Origin: Streptomyces flaveolus
GTDB taxonomy: Bacteria > Actinomycetota > Actinomycetes > Streptomycetales > Streptomycetaceae
Assembly (NCBI RefSeq): GCF_000716535.1
Contig: NZ_JNWV01000005.1
Coordinates: forward strand, 1-64,000
Reading direction: 5' to 3'
Length of the DNA: 64,000 nucleotides
A program made the translations under genes and the position numbers. The stretch's first letter is position 1. Each line of letters begins with the position of its first letter. Below are positions 9,656 through 18,749 of this stretch, piece after piece. Under the pieces are notes generated by a model. That model saw nothing but the letters and a program-made list of their open reading frames with translations, was not told the origin of the DNA and searched no databases.

Positions 9656-10597
9656 TCAGTGCGGAATGCCGTCGATGATCTCGCGCGCGCCCTGCCGAAG
9701 CAGCGCCACCGCGACCGAGGTGCCGAGGGTGGCCGGATCGAGCCGGCCCGCCCACTCGTGGGCGTTCAGCCGGGTCTTGCCGTCCGGAGTGAAGACACAG
9801 GCCCGCAGGGAGAGTTCGCCGCTCCGGTCCACGCGCGCGTACCCGGCGATGGGGCTGTTGCAGTGTCCCTGCAGGACGTGCAGGAACATCCGCTCGGCCG
9901 TCGCCTCCCGGTGGGTGGCCGGGTCGCTGAGCCCGCTGACCGCGTCGATCAGCTCCGTGTCGTCCTCCCGGCACTGCAGCGCGAGGATGCCCGCGCCGAT
10001 CGGCGGCATCATCGTCTCGGGGGACAGCACCTCGCTGATCATGTCCGTGCGGCCGATGCGCTCCAGGCCGGACACCGCCAGCAGCAGCGCGTCCGCCTCG
10101 CCGGCGGCCAGCTTCTCCAGCCTGCGGTTGGCGTTGCCCCGGAACGGCACGCACTCCAGGTGCGGATGGGTGGCGGCCAGCTGGGCGATGCGGCGCACCG
10201 CGGAGGTACCGATCCGGGTGCCGGCGGGCAGCTCGTCCAGGGTGAGCCCGTCCGGGTGCACCAGCGCGTCCCGGATGTCGTCCCGCTTCAGGAACGCGGC
10301 GAACACCGTCCCGGCCGGCAGCGGCCGGTCGGCGGGCACGTCCTTGACACAGTGCACCGCGAGATCCGCTTCCCCGGCCAGCAGGGCGGCGTCCACCTCC
10401 TTGGTGAACGCCCCCTTGCCCTCGACCTGGGACAGATCGCCGAGCCACTTGTCACCGGTGGTCTTCACCGGTACGACCGCGGTCCGCACGCCCGGGTGCA
10501 GCACCGCCAACTCGGCGCGGACCCGTTCGACCTGGGCCAGGGCCATGGGCGAGTCGCGGGAGACGATTCGGATCAGTTCGGGAACCGGCATGCGCAC
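9656..10597 (-). CDS. hemC: Hydroxymethylbilane synthase (divergent copy)
   Basis: 313 residues. It condenses four porphobilinogens into hydroxymethylbilane in tetrapyrrole synthesis. Recognisable features are [14 protein letters not shown] with the catalytic Asp about 86, [24 protein letters not shown] and [16 protein letters not shown]. The dipyrromethane-cofactor Cys is probably C246 in [12 protein letters not shown], where most enzymes have a GG-C-Q/N-P loop. No hemA, hemD or hemB is adjacent, so it looks like a second, stand-alone copy. The start is GTG 10597 or ATG 10591; neither has a good Shine-Dalgarno site. Confidence 0.85.
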   Translation of the reverse strand: MRMPVPELIRIVSRDSPMALAQVERVRAELAVLHPGVRTAVVPVKTTGDKWLGDLSQVEGKGAFTKEVDAALLAGEADLAVHCVKDVPADRPLPAGTVFAAFLKRDDIRDALVHPDGLTLDELPAGTRIGTSAVRRIAQLAATHPHLECVPFRGNANRRLEKLAAGEADALLLAVSGLERIGRTDMISEVLSPETMMPPIGAGILALQCREDDTELIDAVSGLSDPATHREATAERMFLHVLQGHCNSPIAGYARVDRSGELSLRACVFTPDGKTRLNAHEWAGRLDPATLGTSVAVALLRQGAREIIDGIPH

Positions 10598-10615
10598 ACG
10601 ATAGACCCACCGGCC

Positions 10616-11605
10616 TCAGCCGAATTCCCCGGGCAGGTCGGCCGCCGACTCCTCCGGGGTGAGATCCGGGCGCAGCCGCAGCCAGGAGGGCTGGCGCAGC
10701 ATGCCGTTCCGGGTGCGGGTGCTGTAGCTGACCTCGCCGACCAGCCGGGGCAGCACCCAGCGGGCGCCGGGGACGCGTGGCACGGGGTCGAAGGGGCACC
10801 GGTCGCCCGCCGCGTCCCGCAGCAGGTCCGACAGCTGGATGCGCTCGGCCTCGCTCCAGCCGGTGCCCACCCCGCCGACGTACCGCAGTCTGCCTTCCGG
10901 ATCGCGCTGGCCGACCAGCACCGCGCCGGGCAGTCCGGTCAGCCGCCCCTTGCCGGGCAGCCAGCCGCCGACGATCACGTCCTCGGCCCGCATGTTCCGG
11001 ATCTTGATCCAGGCGCGGGAGCGCACGCCGGGTTCGTACACCGAGTCCAGCCGCTTGCACACCAGGCCCTCCAGGCCGTGTTCCCTGGTCGCCGCGAGTG
11101 CCTCGGCGCCGTGCCCGGTCACCGCCGCCGGCGTCGACCAGTACGGCCCCGTGAGCCCCAGCGCCTCCAGCCGTGCCCGCCGCCGGACGTACGGCAGCCG
11201 CACCAGGGGTTCCTCGAGGTAGGGCACGTCGAACAGCACCAGGTGCACCGGGACCTGGGCGGCCCGGCGCGCCGCCCGCGCGGGGGCGTGCGCCAGGCCC
11301 ATCCGGCTCTGGAGGAGCTGGAAGTCGGCCCGGCCCCGCTCGTCCAGGGCCAGTACCTCGCCGTCCAGCACGGCGGGGGTCGTGCCGAGCGCCCCGCCGA
11401 GCGGCCGGAGTTCGGGATAGGCCCCGGTGATGTCCTCTCCCGAGCGGGCGCGCAGCAGCACACTGCCGTCGCCGGGCAGGTACACCATCACCCGCTGGCC
11501 GTCCTGCTTGGTCTCGTACGCCCACCGCGCGTCCTGCGCGGCGGGGGGCAGGCCGCCGGGCGTCGCGAGCATCGGCGGAATGAGCGGCAGGGTCACGACG
11601 GTCAC
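10616..11605 (-). CDS. ATP-dependent DNA ligase (LigC/LigD ligase domain)
   Basis: About 329 residues: an adenylation domain followed by an OB fold. The nucleotidyl-transferase motif ETKQDGQR places the adenylated Lys at about residue 33. LDGEVLALDE, GLEGLVCKRLDSVYEPG and WIKIRN are motifs III, IV and V. It acts in nick sealing or non-homologous end joining, with Ku and polymerase/phosphoesterase modules encoded elsewhere. An open frame continues upstream to 11725, but conservation begins near PLIPPMLAT, so GTG 11605 or 11596 is preferred. A stand-alone LigD phosphoesterase lies about 15 kb away at 25950. Confidence 0.88.
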   Translation of the reverse strand: MTVVTLPLIPPMLATPGGLPPAAQDARWAYETKQDGQRVMVYLPGDGSVLLRARSGEDITGAYPELRPLGGALGTTPAVLDGEVLALDERGRADFQLLQSRMGLAHAPARAARRAAQVPVHLVLFDVPYLEEPLVRLPYVRRRARLEALGLTGPYWSTPAAVTGHGAEALAATREHGLEGLVCKRLDSVYEPGVRSRAWIKIRNMRAEDVIVGGWLPGKGRLTGLPGAVLVGQRDPEGRLRYVGGVGTGWSEAERIQLSDLLRDAAGDRCPFDPVPRVPGARWVLPRLVGEVSYSTRTRNGMLRQPSWLRLRPDLTPEESAADLPGEFG

Positions 11606-11821
11606 GGCAGAGATCTCGACCACCGCCGACGCCGTCACGCCCCTTTGCCACCGGGTTCCCCTGAACGGTCCCGCCGCGGAGGCGCGCACGGGGGCGCGCC
11701 GGCCGGGGTGGGAGGGGTGCGGCACCGGTGGGGCCGGTGCGGGGCGACGGGGCCCGCTCAGCCGGCCCGTTCCGGCGGCGGGGGTCCGCCCGGTCGCCCC
11801 GCCCGGTCGGCGGGGTCCTGC

Positions 11822-13291
11822 TCAGGCGACCCGTTCGGCCGACGGTTCCGGGGCCGGAGCCGGGGCCGGGGCGTCGGGGCGGTGGCGGGGGAGGAAGGAC
11901 GCGAGGACGAAGGCGAGGGCCGCCGCGCCCGCGCCGAGCGCCATGACCGCCTTGAAGCCGTTCTCGGACGGCAGCGCGTGGCCGCCGAGGCTGATCGTCA
12001 GCTGGGCCAGGATCACGCCCGCGACCGCGCTGGCCACCGACGTGCCGATGGACCGCATCAGCGTGTTGAGGCTGTTCGCGGCGGCCGTCTCCGAGGCCGG
12101 GACCGCGCCCATGATCAGCGCGGGCATGGCGCCGTACGCGAAGCCGACGCCCGCGCCGATGACGCAGGAGACCAGGACCAGGTGCCAGACCTCGCTCATC
12201 AGCACGATGTTGAGCGCGTACCCGGCGGCGACGACGACCGCTCCGATCATGAGCGTGATCTTCGGCCCACGGGACTTGGTGATCATGGCGGAGACCGGGG
12301 CCATGGCCATCATCACCAGACCCTGCGGGGCCATCACCAGGCCGACGGTGAGCATGGACCTGCCCAGGCCGTAGCCGGTCTGGGTCGGAAGCTGGAGGAG
12401 CTGCGGCAGCACCAGGGACATCGCGAACATCGAGAAGCCGAACGCGATGGAGGCCAGGTTGGTGAACAGCACCTGGCGGCGGGCGGTGGTGCGCAGGTCG
12501 ACCAGCGGCTGCGCGGTGCGCAGTTCGAAGAGGCCCCAGCCCAGCAGGACGACGACGGCGAGCGCGAACAGGCCCAGGGTGGTGCCGCTGCCCCAGCCCC
12601 AGTCGGCGCCCTTGGAGACGGCCAGCAGCAGGGAGACCAGACCGACGGCCATACCGAGTGCACCGGCCAGGTCGAAGCGCCCGCCCGTGCGCACACTGGA
12701 CTCCGGCACCAGGCTCAGCACGCACACGAACGCGACGACGCCGAGGCTCGCGGACGTCCAGAACAGCACGTGCCAGTCGAAGTGGTCGGCGATGAAGGCC
12801 GCGGCGGGCAGTCCGAGCGCGCCGCCGACGCCCAGCGAGGCACTCATCAGCGCCGTCGAGCCGGCCAGCTTCTCCGGCGGCAGCTCGTCGCGCATGATGC
12901 TGATGCCCAGCGGGACCACCGCGGCGGCGAGCCCCTGGAGCGTACGGCCGACGATCATCGGCACGAGCGCGTCGCTGAGCGCGCACACCACCGAGCCGGT
13001 CACCAGCAGCACGAGGCTGACCATCAGCAGGCGCCGCTTGCCGAACATGTCGCCGAGCCGGCCGGCCACCGGGGTGGCGACGGCGGCGGCCAGCAGCGTG
13101 GCCGTCACCGCCCAGGCGGCGTCGGACGGCGAGGCGTGCAGATAGCCGGGCAGCTCCGGGACGATCGGGATCACCAGGGTCTGCATCAGCGACACGGTGA
13201 TACCGGCCAGGGCCAGCACCGCGACCACGGCACCCGGCCGGGCCGGAGCGGAGCGGCCGGCCTCGGCGGGCCGGGCGGGGGCGTCGGACAT
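11822..13291 (-). CDS. MFS drug exporter (DHA2, 14 TM)
   Basis: 489 residues. A proton-driven efflux pump of the EmrB/QacA class, with motif A (GRLGDMFGKRRLLM) after TM2 and about 14 membrane segments. ATG 13291 follows GGAAGG. The C-terminal 30 residues are Pro/Ala-rich and cytoplasmic. It is divergent from a TetR gene with a perfect 8-bp inverted repeat between them, so TetR repression relieved by the exported compound is likely. Substrate unknown. Confidence 0.93.
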   Translation of the reverse strand: MSDAPARPAEAGRSAPARPGAVVAVLALAGITVSLMQTLVIPIVPELPGYLHASPSDAAWAVTATLLAAAVATPVAGRLGDMFGKRRLLMVSLVLLVTGSVVCALSDALVPMIVGRTLQGLAAAVVPLGISIMRDELPPEKLAGSTALMSASLGVGGALGLPAAAFIADHFDWHVLFWTSASLGVVAFVCVLSLVPESSVRTGGRFDLAGALGMAVGLVSLLLAVSKGADWGWGSGTTLGLFALAVVVLLGWGLFELRTAQPLVDLRTTARRQVLFTNLASIAFGFSMFAMSLVLPQLLQLPTQTGYGLGRSMLTVGLVMAPQGLVMMAMAPVSAMITKSRGPKITLMIGAVVVAAGYALNIVLMSEVWHLVLVSCVIGAGVGFAYGAMPALIMGAVPASETAAANSLNTLMRSIGTSVASAVAGVILAQLTISLGGHALPSENGFKAVMALGAGAAALAFVLASFLPRHRPDAPAPAPAPEPSAERVA

Positions 13292-13352
13292 GGGAGAACC
13301 TTCCGGGGGACAAGGGCGAGCAGAAGAGCCGGACGGACGCCCGGGCTTCATT

Positions 13353-13372
13353 TAAGTCAATTGCTTGACTTA
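13353..13372. promoter_or_regulatory. TetR operator between MFS and tetR genes
   Basis: TAAGTCAA and TTGACTTA flank TTGC: a perfect 8-bp inverted repeat in the divergent intergenic region, 61 bp before the MFS start. It is AT-rich against its surroundings, as expected of an operator/promoter. Confidence 0.8.
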
Positions 13373-13534
13373 CTGTAGCGGTAGGGGGCGGCGGCACGCG
13401 GGGGCCTGTCCCCGCCGGTGCGGGCGGGCCCGTAGGCTGCCCTGGCTGGACCTCGCCGCCCCGGTCGAGGACCTGGGACGGAGCGCGGGACGGGCCGGCC
13501 CAGGGCGGTGCGCAGTCCCGGAGCGGTGGTGAGC

Positions 13535-14200
13535 ATGGCGCGCAGGACGGCGCGGGCCGAGCAGGTGAGCGCGACCCGGGAGGCGATCCTGACCGCGGCG
13601 GAGCGGCTGTTCGCCGAGCACGGCGTGTACGCCGTCTCCAACCGTCAGGTCAGCGAGGCCGCGGGACAGGGCAACAACGCCGCCGTCGGCTACCACTTCG
13701 GCACCAAGGCGGACCTCGTCCGCGCCGTCGCCCGGCGGCACGCCGAGCACATCGAGACACTGCGGGAGCGGGCCCTTGCGGCGGCCGGTGACTCGACGGA
13801 CGTACGCGACTGGGTCGACTGCCTGGTCCGGCCGGTGACCGAGCACCTGGCGAGCCTCGGCAGCCCCACCTGGTACGCCCGGTTCTGCGCCCAGGTCATG
13901 ACCGACCCGGCCCTGCACGAGATCATGGTCGAGGAGTCCTTGACCTCACCGGCGCTGCGCGAGGCGGTCGAGGGCCTGAACCGCGCCCTGCCGGAGCTGC
14001 CGCCCGAGGTGCGCGCCGAACGCGGTCAGATGGTCCGGGTGCTGATTCTGCACACCTGCGCCGAGCGGGAGCGGGCCCTGGCCGAGGGCACTCCGACCCC
14101 GCGCGCCACCTGGGGCGAGGTGGCCACGGGCCTCGCGGACGCGATCGTGGGGCTGTGGCTGGCCCCGGTGGGCACCGCGCGCCGGACCATGAGCGGCTGA
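13535..14200 (+). CDS. TetR family repressor
   Basis: 221 residues. The N-terminal helix-turn-helix is REAILTAAERLFAEHGVYAV then AGQGNNAAVGYHFGTKADLV. The ligand domain is poorly conserved, as usual. ATG 13535 is chosen; GTG codons just upstream are alternatives. The 160-bp gap to the operator makes a leader or a second promoter likely. It is expected to repress the divergent MFS pump and perhaps itself. Confidence 0.9.
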   Translation: MARRTARAEQVSATREAILTAAERLFAEHGVYAVSNRQVSEAAGQGNNAAVGYHFGTKADLVRAVARRHAEHIETLRERALAAAGDSTDVRDWVDCLVRPVTEHLASLGSPTWYARFCAQVMTDPALHEIMVEESLTSPALREAVEGLNRALPELPPEVRAERGQMVRVLILHTCAERERALAEGTPTPRATWGEVATGLADAIVGLWLAPVGTARRTMSG

Positions 14201-14261
14201 CACCCGGCGGCCCGGCCCGAGCGTCCGTCGCCGGGTCCACCGACCGGAGGGCCGCCCCGCG

Positions 14262-15776
14262 TCAGCGGGGCCGTGGTGGTCTGACCCAGCCCAGGGAGCG
14301 TTCGACGGCCCGCTGCCAGTCGTCGTACTCCGCCTCCCGCCGCTCGGGATCCATGGCGGGCAGCCACTGGCCGGCCTTGTGCCAGTTGCGGCGCAGCACC
14401 TCCAGGTCGGACCAGTACCCGGCGGCGAGCCCGGCCGCGTACGCGGCGCCGAGGGAGACCGTCTCGGCGACCAGGGGCCGTACCACCGGCACGTCCAGCA
14501 CGTCCGCCACGAACTGCATGAGCAGGTTGTCGGAGGTCATCCCCCCGTCCACCTTGAGCTGCTGGAGGGCGACCGAGGAGTCGGCGTTCATGGCGTCGAC
14601 GACCTCCCGGGTCTGCCATCCGGTGGCCTCCAGGACGGCCCGCGCCAGGTGTCCCTTGGTGATGTACGAGGTGAGCCCGACTATGACCCCCCGCGCGTCG
14701 CTGCGCCAGCGCGGCGCGAAGAGCCCCGAGAAGGCGGGGACGATGTAGCAGCCGCCGTTGTCCTCGACCGTCAGGGCGAGGGTCTCGATCTCCGGCGCGC
14801 TGCTGATCAGCCCCAGGCGGTCACGGAACCACTGGACGAGCGCGCCGGTGACGGCGATCGACCCTTCCAGGGCGTAGGCCGGCTGCTGGTCTCCGATCTT
14901 GTAGGCGACCGTCGTGAGGAGCCCGTGCCGGGAGCGCACCAGGTCCGTCCCGGTGTTGAGGAGCAGGAAGCTGCCCGTTCCATAGGTGCACTTGGCCTCG
15001 CCCGGGGAGAAGCAGGTCTGGCCGAACAGGGCGGCCTGCTGGTCGCCGAGCGCGGCCGTGATGGAGACGCCCGGCAGCAGCGAGCGGGCCTCGCCGTACG
15101 GCTCGGCGGACGGCCTGATCTCGGGCAGCATCGAGCGGGGCACCCCGAAGAAGTCCAGCAGCTCGTCGTCCCAGGCGAGCTTGCGGATGTTCATCAGCAT
15201 CGTGCGGCTGGCGTTGGTGGCGTCGGTCATGTGCAGACCGCCGTCGGTGCCGCCGGTGAGGTTCCAGATCAGCCAGCTTTCCATCGTGCCGAACAGCACC
15301 TCGCCGTCCCGGGCGCGCTGTTCGACCCCCTTGACGTGGTCGAACAGCCATCGGATGCGCAGCGCGGAGAAGTAGGTCGACGGCGGCAGGCCGCACCGGT
15401 CGAGGAAGAACGCCTCCCCGGGATCCTCCGCGAGGGCGTCGACGAGTGGCGCCGTCCGGGTGTCCTGCCAGACGATCGCCCGGCCGAGCGGCGCGCCGGT
15501 ACGCCGGTCCCAGAGCACCGTCGTCTCCCGCTGGTTGGCCAGGCCGATCGCAGCGATCTGCCCCTGGTCCACACCGGCGTCCGACAGGGCCTCGGGCACC
15601 ACGCGCCGCAGGTTCTGCCAGATCTCGACGGCGTCGTGCTCGACCCAGCCGGGCCTCGGGAAGTGCTGCTGGTGCTCCTTCTGCGCCACCGAGACCAGCC
15701 GCCCACGGTGGTCGAACAGGATGCAGCGGGTCGAGTTGGTGCCCTGATCGATGGACATTACGTACCGTTCAGCCAT
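14262..15776 (-). CDS. glpK: Glycerol kinase
   Basis: 504 residues, full-length FGGY kinase. It phosphorylates glycerol to glycerol-3-phosphate. The N-terminal phosphate loop is [39 protein letters not shown] then WQDTRT, and the C-terminal [15 protein letters not shown], are family motifs. It lies 44 bp after the IclR-type regulator on the same strand, so the pair reads as a gylR-glpK operon. The usual partners glpF (facilitator) and glpD (dehydrogenase) are absent; the next gene downstream is convergent tetR. It may be a second glycerol locus. Confidence 0.95.
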   Translation of the reverse strand: MAERYVMSIDQGTNSTRCILFDHRGRLVSVAQKEHQQHFPRPGWVEHDAVEIWQNLRRVVPEALSDAGVDQGQIAAIGLANQRETTVLWDRRTGAPLGRAIVWQDTRTAPLVDALAEDPGEAFFLDRCGLPPSTYFSALRIRWLFDHVKGVEQRARDGEVLFGTMESWLIWNLTGGTDGGLHMTDATNASRTMLMNIRKLAWDDELLDFFGVPRSMLPEIRPSAEPYGEARSLLPGVSITAALGDQQAALFGQTCFSPGEAKCTYGTGSFLLLNTGTDLVRSRHGLLTTVAYKIGDQQPAYALEGSIAVTGALVQWFRDRLGLISSAPEIETLALTVEDNGGCYIVPAFSGLFAPRWRSDARGVIVGLTSYITKGHLARAVLEATGWQTREVVDAMNADSSVALQQLKVDGGMTSDNLLMQFVADVLDVPVVRPLVAETVSLGAAYAAGLAAGYWSDLEVLRRNWHKAGQWLPAMDPERREAEYDDWQRAVERSLGWVRPPRPR

Positions 15777-15820
15777 GATCGGGTCTGCCTTCCGACGGAT
15801 CGAGGGGCGGCTGTCCTGGC

Positions 15821-16588
15821 CTACCAGCGGGTGGCTCCGAGGTCCCTGGAGATCGCCCGCGCGGCTTCCCGGATCAGGCTGACCAGATGCGGGCGGGGCC
15901 GGCCCTGGCTGTCGCAGATCCGCTCGACCGGACCGGACAGCCCGATGGCGCCGACGACGAGCCCGCCGTGTCCCCGGATCGGCGCGGCGAGCCCGGCCTC
16001 GCCCATGCTCATCTCCTGGATCTCGGCGGCCCAGCCGAGCTCCCTGACCTCGGCGAGGGCACGGGCGAGCCGCTCGGGGTCGACCAGTGTGTGCCGGGTG
16101 TACGCCTCCAGTCCCGGCGGCCGGACCGGATCGACGGTCGCGGTGCCGAAGGCCAGCAGGACCTTGCCGAGCGAGGACGCGTGCAGGGGCAGCAGCGCGC
16201 CCACGTCCAGGGTCTGGAAGGTGTCGTCCGGCCGGAACACGTGGTGGACGATGAGGACGCTGCCCTCCAGGGGGGTCCCGAGGCGCACCGCCTCCCCGCT
16301 GCGGGCGGCCAGGGCGTCCGCCCAGTTGAGGGAGCGCGAGCGCAGTTCGTTGACGTCCAGGTAGCTGGTGCCGAGGTGCAGCAGGGCGGCTCCGAGCTGG
16401 TACTTCCCGGTGGTCGCGTCCTGCTCCACGAAGTCCACGTGCTGGAGCGTGCGCAGGATGCCGTGGGCGGTGCCCTTGGCCAGCCCGAGCGACGCCGCCA
16501 CCTCACCGAGACCGAGTCGGCGGGGCCCGCCGGCGAGCAGGCGCAGGATCGCCGCCGCCCTTTCGATCGACTGGACTGGGCCGGCCAT
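15821..16588 (-). CDS. gylR: IclR-family regulator, GylR-like
   Basis: 255 residues. The winged helix ([40 protein letters not shown]) is followed by an IclR effector domain. The sequence and its position before glpK match GylR, the glycerol-operon repressor of Streptomyces whose inducer is glycerol or glycerol-3-phosphate. ATG 16588 has only a weak site. Divergent from the ATPase gene at 16772. The symbol is by similarity and context. Confidence 0.83.
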   Translation of the reverse strand: MAGPVQSIERAAAILRLLAGGPRRLGLGEVAASLGLAKGTAHGILRTLQHVDFVEQDATTGKYQLGAALLHLGTSYLDVNELRSRSLNWADALAARSGEAVRLGTPLEGSVLIVHHVFRPDDTFQTLDVGALLPLHASSLGKVLLAFGTATVDPVRPPGLEAYTRHTLVDPERLARALAEVRELGWAAEIQEMSMGEAGLAAPIRGHGGLVVGAIGLSGPVERICDSQGRPRPHLVSLIREAARAISRDLGATRW

Positions 16589-16675
16589 GAAGCGAGCCTA
16601 TTACCGCCGCGGACGCTTCGCCGCGCGGGCGAGAGGGGTGTCGCGGACCCTCGCGTTCGGTAATGCCGACCGCCG

Positions 16676-16715
16676 TTCATTGACCAGCCCGATTTGTCTC
16701 CATAGCTTTCATTGA
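16676..16715 (+). promoter_or_regulatory. Promoter with paired TTCATTGA repeats
   Basis: TTGACC (16680-16685), a 17-bp spacer and TAGCTT (16703-16708) form a vegetative-type promoter for the gene at 16772. TTCATTGA occurs twice as a direct repeat (16676-16683 and 16708-16715), 32 bp apart or about three helical turns. This is a plausible operator pair, perhaps for the divergent GylR-like protein. Confidence 0.5.
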
Positions 16716-16771
16716 AGCCCGGAAAGGCGTCGCATCGGGCGCCCGGACGGCACACACCATCGGGAGAGAAC

Positions 16772-17200
16772 ATGGCGGCACAGCTCAATACGCTGCTGCG
16801 GGCGGCGGCATACGAACGCGTGTGTCCGGTGCCGCCCGTTCCCGGCGCCGTCTCGGCCATCCGCCGGCGCGCGGCGGCGGCCCTCGCCGAATGGCGTGTG
16901 TCTCCGGAGATCGTCGAGGACGGGCTGCTGGTGGTGTCGGAACTCGCCACCAACGCGGTCATCCACGCCCGGCCCCCGGCCGAGCTGCGGTTGTCCTGGG
17001 AGGCGAGCGACGGCGGCGGCACCCTGCGCGTGGAGGTCACCGACGCGGGACCCGCGCGTCCGGCCGGGCAGCCGCTCGGCGGGATCGACCCGGACGAGCA
17101 CGGCCGCGGCGAGGCGATCGTGCACGCCCTGGCCACACGTCACGGCATACGCGTTCATCGAGGTGGCGTCACGCGGTGGGCCGAGCTCGTCGCGGTGTGA
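16772..17200 (+). CDS. RsbW-like anti-sigma/ATP-binding protein
   Basis: 142 residues, a compact GHKL ATPase. The N box is VSELATNAVIHARPP, the G1 region VEVTDAGPARPAG and the G2 region DEHGRGEAIVHAL. Streptomyces has many such orphan kinases, which bind sigma factors or phosphorylate STAS antagonists. ATG 16772 follows GGGAGAG; an earlier in-frame start at 16712 overlaps the predicted -10. The final codons (VHRGGVTRWAELVAV) are the first unit of an 88-bp tandem array. The convergent neighbour is a SpoIIE phosphatase, a functional class that opposes such kinases. Confidence 0.85.
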   Translation: MAAQLNTLLRAAAYERVCPVPPVPGAVSAIRRRAAAALAEWRVSPEIVEDGLLVVSELATNAVIHARPPAELRLSWEASDGGGTLRVEVTDAGPARPAGQPLGGIDPDEHGRGEAIVHALATRHGIRVHRGGVTRWAELVAV

Positions 17201-17460
17201 GGGGCCTGCGCGCGTTTCGGTGGTAGGCCACCGCATGGGTGTCCGTCGGGGTGGCGTCACGCGGTGGGCTGAGTTCGTTGCGGTGTGAGGGGCCTGCGCG
17301 CGTTGTGGCGGTAGGTCACGGCGTGGGTGTCCGTCGCGGTGGGGTCAGGCGGTGGGCTGAGCTCGTCGTGGTGTGAGGGGCCTGCGCGCGTCTCGGTGGT
17401 AGGTCACGGCATGGGTGTCCGTCGGGGTGGGGTCACGCGGTGGGCCGGGCTCGTCGCGGT
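17162..17460. repeat. 88-bp tandem array, about 3.4 copies
   Basis: Units start at 17162, 17250, 17338 and 17426, exactly 88 bp apart; the last is cut after about 35 bp. Each begins GGTGGNGTCACGCGGTGGGC (copy 3 has one change). Copy 1 is the 3' end of the ATPase gene, and copies 2 and 3 still encode the same C-terminal residues and stop in a shifted context. On the opposite strand the last partial unit supplies the C-terminal tail and stop region of the SpoIIE gene. The array therefore fills the gap between two convergent genes. Confidence 0.95.
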
Positions 17461-18651
17461 CCGCGGCTCCTGGGGCGTCGCCCGCGGGCCTGCGGGCACG
17501 GAGACGGGCTCCTGCGCGGCCGTCCTCCGCAGCAGGAGGAGGGCGGCGTCGTCGTGCAGCCGGCCGCCCACGTGCGCGAGCAGTTCGTCGTGGAGCGCGG
17601 TGAGCGTGCGGGCCGGATCATCGCACAGATGGCGGGCCACGCCCTCGGCCAGCGGATAGAACGCGCGCTCGTGATCGCGGGCCTCGGTGACCCCGTCGGT
17701 GTAGAGCAGCAGCTGGTCGCCCACCGTGAAGGGCAGCCGCTGGAGGCGGGGCACCTGGCCCGAGAGGGCGCGCAGCCCGAGGGGTGGCGCGGGAGGGGCC
17801 GGCTCCACCGCCCCGACCTCTCCGGCGGCCGATATCAGCAGGGGAGGCGCGTGTCCGCAGTTCACCACCTCCAGGTGCCCGGAGGCGGTGCAGCCTGCCA
17901 CCACCGCGGTGACGAAGTCGTCCGGGCCGAGGTTGCGCGCCAGGCTCCGCTCGATCCGGCTCACGACGGCGAGCAGGTCGGGCTCGTCGTGTGCGGCCTC
18001 GCGGAACACCCCCAGCACCAGTGCGGCGGTCCCCACGGCGGGCAGCCCCTTGCCGCGCACATCGCCGACGATCAGCCGGATGCCGTGCGGGGTGGCGACC
18101 AGGGCGTAGAGGTCACCGCCGATCCGGGCCTCCGCCGCGGCGGCGCTGTACCGGACGGCCACCTGGAACGGGCCCACGGTCTCGGGGACGGGCTGGAGCA
18201 GTGCCTGCTGGGCGGCCTCGGCGACCGATCGTACGGCTGCCAGGACCCGTTCCCGGCGGCCCCGCAGCGCGCTGGCCAGGCCACTCGCCGCGGTGACGGC
18301 CAGCAGGGCGCACAGGACGGCCGCGAGCTCGCGCGCGGGAACCTCGTGCACCAGCGCCAGCGCCGAGCCCGTCGCCGCCGCGAGGAGACCGGAGCAGAGC
18401 ACCCCGCGCGGGCCGTTGATGGTGGCGGCCAGGGCGGGGCCGGCCGCCAGCAGCGGCAGCCAGATCGTCCCCGTACCCCCGGTGACGCCGACCAGCACGA
18501 CCACGGCGGCGACCAGGACCGGTAGCCCGTGCACGACCGGGGCCGACAGCCCGCCGGCACACCGGTGGACCGATCCCTGGACGCAGGCCGCCCGGTTCCT
18601 GAAGAGCTGTGTCGGCCTGTGGGCGCCGCCATGGTGTGGGGCCTGACTCAT
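17404..18651 (-). CDS. SpoIIE/PP2C phosphatase with N-terminal membrane domain
   Basis: 415 residues. About four hydrophobic segments (GLPVLVAAVVVLVGVTGG, IWLPLLAAGPALAATI, VLCSGLLAAATGSALAL, LAAVLCALLAVTAASGLASA) precede the PP2C domain. Metal-site motifs are EARIGGDLYAL, IVGDVRGKG, LLLYTDGVTEARD and DDAALLLL. Such enzymes dephosphorylate STAS anti-anti-sigma factors. The last 20 residues (from ATSPAHRVTPPRRTPMP) are encoded by the 88-bp array on its reverse strand, so the tail is repeat-derived and probably not functional. It converges with the RsbW-like kinase gene. Confidence 0.92.
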   Translation of the reverse strand: MSQAPHHGGAHRPTQLFRNRAACVQGSVHRCAGGLSAPVVHGLPVLVAAVVVLVGVTGGTGTIWLPLLAAGPALAATINGPRGVLCSGLLAAATGSALALVHEVPARELAAVLCALLAVTAASGLASALRGRRERVLAAVRSVAEAAQQALLQPVPETVGPFQVAVRYSAAAAEARIGGDLYALVATPHGIRLIVGDVRGKGLPAVGTAALVLGVFREAAHDEPDLLAVVSRIERSLARNLGPDDFVTAVVAGCTASGHLEVVNCGHAPPLLISAAGEVGAVEPAPPAPPLGLRALSGQVPRLQRLPFTVGDQLLLYTDGVTEARDHERAFYPLAEGVARHLCDDPARTLTALHDELLAHVGGRLHDDAALLLLRRTAAQEPVSVPAGPRATPQEPRTATSPAHRVTPPRRTPMP

Positions 18652-18749
18652 GTCTCGTCCGCAGTCCTCGTCTGTAGGGGGTGCACACCCGAATCGTCCG
18701 TTTCATCCAGGGAACGGGTCGAGTGGGGGTGGCCACAAGGAGCGGATTT

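Noticed and set aside
9659..13378. 1,239-codon plus-strand frame over hemC, ligase and MFS genes
   Set aside because: Antisense shadow rich in Gly/Arg/His with no recognisable domain; three real minus-strand genes explain the region.
17162..17460. 88-bp array considered as CRISPR or as small genes
   Set aside because: Head-to-tail copies without unique spacers; short frames merely repeat the C-terminus of the ATPase gene.
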